DNA of 64,000 bases from Salinicoccus sp. YB14-2. GTDB taxonomy: Bacteria > Bacillota > Bacilli > Staphylococcales > Salinicoccaceae. Location of the stretch: the NCBI RefSeq assembly GCF_001265075.1, contig NZ_LFKO01000002.1, forward strand, positions 360,719 to 424,718, in the 5' to 3' direction. Shown here piece by piece: positions 57,429 to 64,000 of the stretch. Below the pieces are notes generated by a model. That model was not told the DNA's origin. It saw only the letters and a list, made by a program, of their open reading frames with translations, and made no database searches. The position numbers and the translations under genes were made by a program. Numbering within the stretch: position 1 is the first letter of the stretch; every line of letters starts with the position of its first letter.

Positions 57429-58382
57429 TTATTTTAGACGTTTTTTCAATCTTTCTGCTATTTCGAGTAAATATCCTCTTATAGGCTGGTCGATGTCACT
57501 TAAATGCGCTGTCGCTTTATCATAATGATCAGAACTGATTTTAAGTGATTCATTAAGCACGTCTGAATTCAATATCTGTTCTATCAGTGAATCAAGCAGC
57601 TCAGGCTTATTTTTAAACTCTGTCAATTGCTTTTTGAATTCTTCATCTTTATCCCTCAAAAGCAGGACAGGCAAAGTATAATGACCGTTGGCAAGATCTG
57701 AAAACTTCGGTTTACCGAGTTCTGACTCCTCACCGGTAAAATCCAGACAATCATCGATGATTTGAAAACTTACACCAATATGATGCGCGAACTCAGTCAA
57801 ATGCTTCATCGTCACCTCATCCAGGTGACTTGCATAACTTCCGAGTTCAACGCTCAGAACAATCAGCAATGCCGTCTTACGATATATTTTCTTATAGTAA
57901 TCATCGTGTGTCTGATTTTCATTGAACTGATGATTGAATTGAAGCAGTTCACCGCTGACAATCTGCTCTATCGCAGCAGAATAAGTTTTGTGAAACGCTT
58001 CATGTTCTATGTCGCTGACCATTTGAACAGCTGTCGATAACAGCAGATTGCCTGTGTTCACAGCCTGGAAATAGCCATATTTATAGTAAGCGGTCGGATT
58101 GCCCCTTCTGAGGTCACTATCGTCAATGATATCATCATGGACTAAAGTGGCCATGTGAAGCAGTTCCAGACTCGCACTCACCTTATAGACGTCATTTATC
58201 TTATCGGGATTCCCCAGCTTACCCGCAAGAATAGATAAAGTCGGCCTTAATTTTTTACCACCTGATTTGTACAGATCGAGACTCAGATCATTTGATAACA
58301 CACCACTTGGCTTCAAGTTTTCTTTAATCAGTCTGTCAACTTTCATAAAATCAGGCGCCAGGTATTTTTTAAAAGATACCAT
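57429..58382 (-). CDS. hepT: Heptaprenyl diphosphate synthase component II
   Basis: 317 residues, catalytic subunit that makes the C35 side chain of menaquinone. The two Asp-rich motifs are LVHDDIIDDSDLRRG (FARM, near 85) and FQIIDDCLDFTG (SARM, near 212). It sits three bases after menG and near hepS, the usual hepS-menG-hepT order. The ribosome site is weak. Confidence 0.95.
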   Translation of the reverse strand: MVSFKKYLAPDFMKVDRLIKENLKPSGVLSNDLSLDLYKSGGKKLRPTLSILAGKLGNPDKINDVYKVSASLELLHMATLVHDDIIDDSDLRRGNPTAYYKYGYFQAVNTGNLLLSTAVQMVSDIEHEAFHKTYSAAIEQIVSGELLQFNHQFNENQTHDDYYKKIYRKTALLIVLSVELGSYASHLDEVTMKHLTEFAHHIGVSFQIIDDCLDFTGEESELGKPKFSDLANGHYTLPVLLLRDKDEEFKKQLTEFKNKPELLDSLIEQILNSDVLNESLKISSDHYDKATAHLSDIDQPIRGYLLEIAERLKKRLK

Positions 58383-58384
58383 AA

Positions 58385-59080
58385 TCAGTTACCATCAATC
58401 GGCTTTATCGCAAAATGACTGGCTGCTGTACCTAAAGTATGGGGAATTATTTTAATGTTTGTAAACCCTGTAGAGTCCAGCATTTTCTTCAGCTCAATTT
58501 TTGACAGGAATGAACTTGTGGATTCATGCAGCCATGCGTATTCATCTTTCTTTTTGGCAATGATGCCCCCGAGAACCGGCATGATTTTACCGAAATAAAG
58601 TTCAAAGCCTGAATTAATCAAATTATTTTCTGGTGTGGAAGTTTCTAAAATAACGAGAGTGCCTCCCGGTTTCAATACACGGTAAAAATCAGCGATGGCA
58701 GTACTATAATCCGGCAGGTTTCTCAAGCCGAATCCAATAGTTACGTAATCGAATTGATTATCTCCAAACGGAAGATCCATAGCATTGCCGTGAATTAAAG
58801 ATATATTATCCATTTGTGCTGTTTTATCCTTTGCGACTTCAAGCATATTCTCGCTGAAATCAAGGCCGGTGGTGTCTGCCCCGCTCGCAGCCAACTGAAT
58901 TGTCCAGTCACCTGTGCCGCAGCATACATCAAGAACCCGCATGTCACTGTTTAAAAACATGTGGGACATGGTTTTATTTCTCCAGAGTGTGTGCTGGTTG
59001 AAACTTATGATATTGTTCATATGATCGTAATCTTTTGATATAGCGTTGAATATTTTATGTACACGTTGTTCTTTATCCAT
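58385..59080 (-). CDS. menG: Demethylmenaquinone methyltransferase
   Basis: 231 residues; last step of menaquinone synthesis. SAM site VLDVCCGTGDWTIQLA near 50, VTIGFGLRNLPD near 117 and KPGGTLVILE near 142. The start is the ATG at 59080 behind AGGTG; a GTG three codons upstream is part of that site. It overlaps hepS by a few bases. Confidence 0.96.
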   Translation of the reverse strand: MDKEQRVHKIFNAISKDYDHMNNIISFNQHTLWRNKTMSHMFLNSDMRVLDVCCGTGDWTIQLAASGADTTGLDFSENMLEVAKDKTAQMDNISLIHGNAMDLPFGDNQFDYVTIGFGLRNLPDYSTAIADFYRVLKPGGTLVILETSTPENNLINSGFELYFGKIMPVLGGIIAKKKDEYAWLHESTSSFLSKIELKKMLDSTGFTNIKIIPHTLGTAASHFAIKPIDGN

Positions 59081-59579
59081 TATTGTCACCTGAACTCTTT
59101 GTTATATATGGTAAATTTTCAATATTAATGCTGTCAATATATTGATCTATCAACTGTAATAGGCTGGTATGTGCATAACCATTATCCACAAGATAAATGA
59201 GAGGTGCAAATAAAAGACTTTTTAATTCAGTATAAGAGGGGTTGTTATCAGATGTGGCATAAGCTGATTTTATCGAAGTGATTTCTTTGGATATACTGGA
59301 TACATCGTTTATCACTTTATACTCATTATGTATTGCTAAAATTTTATAAAACTGGCTGAAAAAATAATCGCCGGTCAAAACATGCTCTTCTCTATCTGCG
59401 TCATCCGGTTCATCATCTAAAATCTGTAATGCTTTGTTGAAAAATAAAACCGCATGGCAAATGTGAGCATCCCGAATGATATTTTCTTCATCTGTAAAGA
59501 AGGTGAAGAAAGACTCATTATGTAATTCCAGACTGTTATTATTCAGATCTTTTTCTATTTGTTGTATAAGAGCTTCCAT
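59073..59579 (-). CDS. hepS: Heptaprenyl diphosphate synthase component I
   Basis: 168 residues, helical. LTGDYFFSQFYKILA is the recognised HepS/GerC motif; the operon with menG and hepT confirms it. The non-catalytic subunit of the C35 prenyl synthase. Start at ATG 59579 behind AAGGTG; an upstream in-frame ATG pair lies in the preceding hairpin. Confidence 0.88.
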   Translation of the reverse strand: MEALIQQIEKDLNNNSLELHNESFFTFFTDEENIIRDAHICHAVLFFNKALQILDDEPDDADREEHVLTGDYFFSQFYKILAIHNEYKVINDVSSISKEITSIKSAYATSDNNPSYTELKSLLFAPLIYLVDNGYAHTSLLQLIDQYIDSINIENLPYITKSSGDNNG

Positions 59580-59600
59580 GGAAAATATCACCTTATAAAT

Positions 59601-59629
59601 TAATAGACCTAACATCAACCGTTAGGCCT
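59601..59629 (-). terminator. Hairpin between hup and hepS
   Basis: In the minus-strand RNA TAGGCCTAAC pairs with GTTAGGTCTA (one G-U) around a 7-nt loop. The following run is only moderately T-rich (TTAATTT), and it stops a few bases before the hepS ribosome site. It may be a leaky terminator of hup or an attenuator for the hepS operon. Confidence 0.65.
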
Positions 59630-59639
59630 AATTCATTAA

Positions 59640-59912
59640 TTATTTTACTGCGTCTTTAAGTGCTTTACCTGCTTTGAAAGCTGGTACTTTTGAAGCTGCA
59701 ATCTCAATTTCTTCACCAGATTGTGGATTGCGGCCTTTACGTGCAGCACGCTCGCGGACTTCAAAGTTACCGAAGCCGATCAGTTGCACTTTTTCACCTT
59801 TTTTTAAGGAATCTTGAATTGATTCAAATACTGCGTCAACAGCAGCACCTGATTCTTTTTTAGTAAGATCAGCTTTATCGCTGACAGCATTGATTAAATC
59901 AGTCTTGTTCAT
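59640..59912 (-). CDS. hup: DNA-binding protein HU
   Basis: 90 residues, the bacterial histone-like protein that bends and compacts [15 protein letters not shown] at the start and [19 protein letters not shown] (the DNA-binding arm) are diagnostic. The start is ATG 59912 behind GGGAGGTG; a longer in-frame extension to 59975 is not family-like. Confidence 0.97.
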   Translation of the reverse strand: MNKTDLINAVSDKADLTKKESGAAVDAVFESIQDSLKKGEKVQLIGFGNFEVRERAARKGRNPQSGEEIEIAASKVPAFKAGKALKDAVK

Positions 59913-60030
59913 ACTATTCCACCTCCCATAATGAGTATAATGATAAGTTTTATCATTATATTTTGACTTTAACACAGTCGATTAACCACTGCAATGAATT
60001 TTATAGTTTTTTGCCAGAAAAATGGCTTTA

Positions 60031-60756
60031 CTATGCACTTTTGTGCACATTAGTCATAAAAATAGGGTCATTATTTTCATCAACTGTTATCTCAGGAGAA
60101 TATATCGGAACGATGGGTGTATATTCATATAATACTTCCCGGACATCATCACCTGTTTCAAACTGCAGGTCATTGTCCTCAATGATTCTGCCAATGTCTT
60201 CCCTGTAGTCGACGATGAAATTTTCTCCGCCGCTGTAGTATACATTCAATGCACCGCCGGAAATCGGGCTGGTGACTGTCGGATTCTCTTCCAGGTTGTA
60301 AAAATCCAGGTCCAATTTATAAACGTTTGGACCGATGGTTTCTTCAAACTGGACATGTTCTCCCATACCGTTGACTCTCAGCTGCAGGGAGCGTATCTCT
60401 TCAGTGATTCTCAAATCAGCCAGCTTGACTGTCGGGTTTTCTTCAGCATCAAGAATTACAAATTGATAGTAGCCGCCGCCTTCATATGAAATCGGCGGTC
60501 TTTCATCCATATATTCCGGTACAAGTCTGTCGAAATCCACCTGGTACTCAAAGTATTCGCGTGTTTCAGAAACAGTTTTTATCGGTAAAAGTCCATCTGT
60601 ATCTTCACGATACTGCTCCACAGCCTGCTGCACCATTTCAATCTGCGATTCATTCGGCATCTGGTTTGGCTCTTCGGATTCCGGATACATACAAGCACTT
60701 AAAAATAAAACTAAAAAAAGAACAGTTAAAAATCTAAAATTATATTTCAACTTCAT
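60031..60756 (-). CDS. Lipoprotein, YphF-like
   Basis: 241 residues with a lipoprotein signal: basic start, hydrophobic stretch and lipobox LSAC with the lipidated Cys at residue 22. The mature domain is acidic, with a helix-rich beginning and beta-rich core (GGGYYQFVILDA, GGALNVYYSGGENF). Position after DUF2768 and gpsA matches B. subtilis yphF. Function unknown. AGGAGG precedes the ATG. Confidence 0.8.
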   Translation of the reverse strand: MKLKYNFRFLTVLFLVLFLSACMYPESEEPNQMPNESQIEMVQQAVEQYREDTDGLLPIKTVSETREYFEYQVDFDRLVPEYMDERPPISYEGGGYYQFVILDAEENPTVKLADLRITEEIRSLQLRVNGMGEHVQFEETIGPNVYKLDLDFYNLEENPTVTSPISGGALNVYYSGGENFIVDYREDIGRIIEDNDLQFETGDDVREVLYEYTPIVPIYSPEITVDENNDPIFMTNVHKSA

Positions 60757-60954
60757 CTAGCTGCCTCCTAAAACCGGTATCATCAGGATAAAAGCAAGCA
60801 GTAACAGCCCCCACGCAAAAATAGAGACGATTATGCTTATAATCCTGATTTTAATGACATAGCGTGCCACATAGATCAGTACTGCAGCAACTGCCATTGA
60901 TCCCATTGATATAAAAGACAACCACATAAGATCCATTGCAGATATTCCAAACAT
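60757..60954 (-). CDS. DUF2768 small membrane protein (YphE-like)
   Basis: 65 residues with two membrane segments (about 8-30 and 38-62). The DLMWLSFISMGSMA part and position between gpsA and the yphF-like gene fit DUF2768/YphE. Its stop codon lies in the leader of the next gene. Function unknown. Confidence 0.78.
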   Translation of the reverse strand: MFGISAMDLMWLSFISMGSMAVAAVLIYVARYVIKIRIISIIVSIFAWGLLLLAFILMIPVLGGS

Positions 60955-60957
60955 AAG

Positions 60958-62016
60958 TTACTGATTACTCCAATCTTTATATTGTTCATTCAGAAGTTCT
61001 TTCAATCCGATTGTTTCTGAAGTTTTTTCCCTCATCATAAGCTTATAAAATGCTTCATCTTCACTGATATCATCAAACAAATATTGATGCAGCACTTTGG
61101 TTATTGGCATTTCGACGTCGTAACTTTCACTTAATTCAAAAGCCGCACGGGTGGTATTAACACCTTCGACCACCATGCCCATCTTGTCTTCGGCTTCAGT
61201 TAAACTCAAACCTTCTGCAAGCATGATGCCGCATCTGAAATTGCGGGAGTGATGGCTGGTTGCGGTCACAATCAGATCGCCAATACCCGAAAGACCTAAG
61301 AAAGTCAGTGGGTCGGCCCCCATTTTTGTACCGAGTCTGGCTATCTCCTGCAGACCCCGGGTAATGATTGCCGCTTTTGCATTGTCTCCAAATTGCAGTC
61401 CGTGTAAAGTACCGACTGCAAGAGCGATGATATTCTTCAAGGCGCCTCCGATTTCAACGCCGACGAGATCTTCATTGACATATACTCTGAAGTATTTGCT
61501 CATAAATACATCCTGTATGGTGGATACACCTTTATTATGAAGAGATGCCGTGCTGACTGTCGTCGGAGACTTCATGGCAACCTCTTCAGCATGGCTCGGG
61601 CCGCTCAGCACACAAATATCTTTGACGGTTTCAGGTGTTGTCTCCTGTTCAATCACTTCTGAAACTCTCAAATAGCTGTCTAGCTCCAGTCCTTTTGCCA
61701 CATGGACGATAAGAACTTTTTTATTCTTCTCAAGTAAAATTTTTTGAATATCTTCAGTGATCCTTCTCACTGCTTTGACAGGTACTGCAATTACGAGAAG
61801 CTCTGCATGGCCCACCGCTGCTGCCAAATCATCGGTAGCCCGTAATGCAACAGGTAAATCTATGTCTTTCAAATAATGCTGATTCGTATGATTTTCGTTT
61901 ATTTCTTGTACCACAGCATGATTTCTGCCATACATTTGTACATCATGATTATTATCTGTTAAGACCATTGCCAAGCTTGTACCAAAGCTTCCAGTACCTA
62001 AAACTGAAATGTTCAC
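60958..62016 (-). CDS. gpsA: Glycerol-3-phosphate dehydrogenase [NAD(P)+]
   Basis: 352 residues; makes sn-glycerol 3-phosphate for phospholipids. The dinucleotide motif VLGTGSFGTSLA at the N terminus, the catalytic Lys in EIGGALKNIIALAVG near 190 and GLSGIGDLIVTATS near 247. A GTG start at 62016, behind AGGAG, is used. Between der and DUF2768, the B. subtilis order. Confidence 0.96.
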   Translation of the reverse strand: MNISVLGTGSFGTSLAMVLTDNNHDVQMYGRNHAVVQEINENHTNQHYLKDIDLPVALRATDDLAAAVGHAELLVIAVPVKAVRRITEDIQKILLEKNKKVLIVHVAKGLELDSYLRVSEVIEQETTPETVKDICVLSGPSHAEEVAMKSPTTVSTASLHNKGVSTIQDVFMSKYFRVYVNEDLVGVEIGGALKNIIALAVGTLHGLQFGDNAKAAIITRGLQEIARLGTKMGADPLTFLGLSGIGDLIVTATSHHSRNFRCGIMLAEGLSLTEAEDKMGMVVEGVNTTRAAFELSESYDVEMPITKVLHQYLFDDISEDEAFYKLMMREKTSETIGLKELLNEQYKDWSNQ

Positions 62017-62030
62017 AAGTACACGCTCCT

Positions 62031-63344
62031 TTAGTTTCTTTTTCGGCTGATAATATGGATTGGGGTCCCATGGAAGTCAAACGCGCGCCGCAGCTGATTT
62101 TCCAGATATCTCTTATAACTGAAGTGCATCAGTTCGGTGTCATTGACGAACATGACGAAGGTCGGCGGTCCAACACTGACCTGGGTACCGTAGAAAATAT
62201 TCAGACGGTGTCCGGTCTTGCCTGTCGGCGTCGGGTTCATGCTGACGCTGTCGACGATCACTTCATTGAGAGTGCTTGATTGAACCCGTTTCTTGTGCGA
62301 ATCATTGACCAACTTTATGAGCGGGAACAACGTTGTCAAACGTGACTTTGTTTTCGCTGATAAAAATGTTACCGGTGCGTAATCAAGGAATTGGAACTGC
62401 TGACGGATATCATCTTCGAATTTCTTCATTGTTTTATCGTCTTTTTCCACAGCATCCCATTTATTGACCACAATGACAATTGCACGCCCTTCTTCATGTG
62501 CAAGGCCCGCAATTCGTTTATCTTGCTCTATGATACCCTCTTCTCCATTGATTACAACAAGAACAACATCCGAGCGTTCAATGGCGCGTGTTGCCCTTAA
62601 AACGGCATACTTTTCTGTGGACTCATATACTTTACCGCGCTTTCTCATACCTGCGGTATCTATCAATGTATATGCTTCACCTTCAAATTCATACTCCGTA
62701 TCTATCGCGTCTCTTGTTGTCCCCGCGATATCTGAAACGATGACTCTGTCTTCATTAAGTATGGCGTTGATCAGGCTGGATTTACCGACATTCGGTCTGC
62801 CAATAAGGGAAACTTTCACGGAATCATCCGCCTCAAAATCAATTTCTATATTTTTAAAGTGTTCAACAGCGGCATCCAATGCGTCACCGAGGCCCAGTCC
62901 ATGTGAACCTGAAACAGGGTACGGATCACCAAGACCCAGCTGATAAAAATCATAAATTTCATTACGCATTTCAAAATTATCTATTTTATTCACTAATAAT
63001 ATAGTTGGTTTTTCTGATTTCTGCAGTATACGTGCCACATGCATATCATCCTTCGTCACACCTTCTTTACCGTTTGTAATCATCAGTATGACATCTGCTT
63101 CCAATATGGCAATCTCAGCCTGTATTTTAATCTGCTCTTGAAAAGGTTCATCCTTAATTTCGATACCGCCGGTATCGATAACATTGAATTCGTGATTCAA
63201 CCATTCACCATCTGCGTATAGTCGGTCACGAGTCACTCCAGGCGTGTCCTCCACAATCGCTTTTCTTTCTCCTATTATTCTGTTAAATAAAGTTGACTTT
63301 CCAACATTTGGACGGCCAACAACAGCAATTGTCGGTTTATACAT
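62031..63344 (-). CDS. der: Ribosome assembly GTPase Der (EngA)
   Basis: 437 residues with two tandem G domains and a KH-like C terminus, needed for 50S maturation. First G domain: [22 protein letters not shown]. Second: [28 protein letters not shown] precedes the ATG. It lies between rpsA and gpsA. Confidence 0.98.
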   Translation of the reverse strand: MYKPTIAVVGRPNVGKSTLFNRIIGERKAIVEDTPGVTRDRLYADGEWLNHEFNVIDTGGIEIKDEPFQEQIKIQAEIAILEADVILMITNGKEGVTKDDMHVARILQKSEKPTILLVNKIDNFEMRNEIYDFYQLGLGDPYPVSGSHGLGLGDALDAAVEHFKNIEIDFEADDSVKVSLIGRPNVGKSSLINAILNEDRVIVSDIAGTTRDAIDTEYEFEGEAYTLIDTAGMRKRGKVYESTEKYAVLRATRAIERSDVVLVVINGEEGIIEQDKRIAGLAHEEGRAIVIVVNKWDAVEKDDKTMKKFEDDIRQQFQFLDYAPVTFLSAKTKSRLTTLFPLIKLVNDSHKKRVQSSTLNEVIVDSVSMNPTPTGKTGHRLNIFYGTQVSVGPPTFVMFVNDTELMHFSYKRYLENQLRRAFDFHGTPIHIISRKRN

Positions 63345-63385
63345 GATTTCGCCTCCTTACTTTAAATTATTTTACCATAAAAATA

Positions 63386-63416
63386 AAATAAAGGGCGATT
63401 TTCATCGCCCTTTATC
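63386..63416 (-). terminator. Terminator of rpsA
   Basis: ATAAAGGGCGAT and ATCGCCCTTTAT form a 12-bp stem around TTTC, between rpsA and der, followed by TTTTATTTT on the minus strand. Confidence 0.9.
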
Positions 63417-63434
63417 ATCAAATGTTTTCTCGGT

Positions 63435-64000
63435 TTATAAATCTAAATTTTTAAATTTATCACCAAACACATCACCTAATGTTGGTTGATCTTCATCAGT
63501 TTCATCTCTGTAGACTTTTGATGATTGTTCAGTTGTTTCAGAAGGTTCTGTCGTTTCTTTAATGGATAATGAAACTTTCCCGCTGTCTTCGCTCAAGGAT
63601 AAGATTTTAACCTGTACTTCCTGTCCTTCTTCAAGTACGTCAGAAGGATGTGCAACATGGTCGTGGCTGATTTCGGATACGTGTACCAAACCTTCCACTC
63701 CTGGAGCCACTTGAACGAAAGCACCGAAATCAACAAGTCTTTTTACAGTACCATCAAGCGTTTCTCCACTGTTGTGTTCTTTAACGAACAGCTCGAACGG
63801 GCTTTCCTGAGCCTGTTTGATAGATAAGCTGACACGTTCATTATCAACGTCAACATCAAGTATTTTGACATTCACTTTATCGCCGATATTTACAGCATCC
63901 TCAACATTTTCAACTCTCTCATAGCTCAATTCGGAAATATGAGCCAGACCATCTATGGAACCTAAATTGATGAATGCACCAAAATTGGTTGTTCTGACAA
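63435..64000 (-). CDS. rpsA: Ribosomal protein S1 homologue, C-terminal part (cut by window edge)
   Basis: The reading frame runs past the right edge, so only about 187 C-terminal residues are visible. Two S1 RNA-binding repeats are seen: the end of one (TTNFGAFINLGSIDGLAHISEL) and a complete one (VKRLVDFGAFVQVAPGVEGL to KVSLSIKE), then an acidic tail. In Bacillales this is the YpfD-type S1 protein of about 380-400 residues, often with four repeats. Stops at TAA 63435, before a terminator. Confidence 0.93.
   Translation of the reverse strand, partial: VRTTNFGAFINLGSIDGLAHISELSYERVENVEDAVNIGDKVNVKILDVDVDNERVSLSIKQAQESPFELFVKEHNSGETLDGTVKRLVDFGAFVQVAPGVEGLVHVSEISHDHVAHPSDVLEEGQEVQVKILSLSEDSGKVSLSIKETTEPSETTEQSSKVYRDETDEDQPTLGDVFGDKFKNLDL

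Noticed and set aside
59640-59975. 111-residue form of HU
   Set aside because: The first 21 residues are not HU-like and the ATG at 59912 has a strong ribosome site.
1-64000. Mobile elements, CRISPR arrays, phage genes, tRNA genes
   Set aside because: No transposase, integrase, repeat-spacer pattern or tRNA cloverleaf was seen; gene order is that of a stable chromosome.

Overview
The window is a chromosomal housekeeping segment from a low-GC Gram-positive coccus of the family Staphylococcaceae. Gene order follows Staphylococcus aureus over long stretches: lysA end, cspA, acyP, xpaC, telA, brnQ, MoxR/VWA pair, odhAB, arlRS, murG, crr, msrAB, dfrA, thyA, cvfC, dynamin, rnpB, gpsB, recU-pbp2, nth, dnaD, asnS, dinG, birA, cca, bshA, aroABC, ndk, hepST, hup, gpsA, der, rpsA. 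Three things point away from Staphylococcus itself: a complete qcrABC menaquinol-cytochrome c reductase operon, a methylglyoxal synthase upstream of bshA, and very acidic extracytoplasmic tails. A relative such as Jeotgalicoccus, Salinicoccus or Macrococcus is the best guess (inference). No mobile element, CRISPR array, tRNA or rRNA was seen.

Layout. 1-3.2 kb: end of a probable lysA, cspA with a long leader, DUF1033, then a plus-strand operon acyP-xpaC-telA. 3.2-9 kb: RDD protein, AEC carrier, brnQ with a CodY-like box, and an operon of a small DUF6501-like gene with a MoxR-type AAA+ ATPase and a VWA protein. 9-15.3 kb: odhAB (TCA cycle) and arlRS (two-component system). 15.3-19.4 kb: GNAT, murG with an overlapping PAP2 phosphatase, and the ctpA protease. 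19.5-24 kb: deoD, crr-yozE, msrA-msrB, ypmS, dfrA and thyA, then a small plus-strand transcription unit. 24.1-27.2 kb: bacilliredoxin brxA, a frameshifted cvfC, a zinc-finger protein too short for routine calling, an RNase HI-like protein and a 5'-3' exonuclease.

27.2-34.3 kb: sulfurtransferase, double-GTPase dynamin, THUMP RNA methyltransferase, the RNase P RNA gene, gpsB, ypsA and yppE. 34.3-37.4 kb: plus-strand recU-pbp2 (DNA recombination and cell wall). 37.5-48.9 kb: nth, dnaD, asnS, aspartate aminotransferase, dinG, birA, cca, bshA, mgsA, YugP-type metallopeptidase and ypjA. 49-57.4 kb: qcrABC, ypiF/ypiB/TPR, aroA-aroB-aroC and ndk. 57.4-64 kb: hepT-menG-hepS (menaquinone synthesis, which feeds the Qcr complex), hup, yphF-like lipoprotein, DUF2768, gpsA, der and the 3' part of rpsA.

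Most genes lie on the minus strand in tight operons with stop/start overlaps, and Rho-independent hairpins separate the units. The most notable signals are: (i) cvfC split by an A9 homopolymer, where one base would restore a full-length protein; (ii) a stand-alone 23-residue hydrophobic peptide gene with its own strong terminator; (iii) a chromosomal DHFR carrying residues linked to trimethoprim resistance in S. aureus; (iv) a PBP2 with a 121-residue acidic tail lacking Lys/Arg; (v) the DUF6501/MoxR/VWA operon of unknown client. Nothing here is clearly a wholly new multi-gene system.
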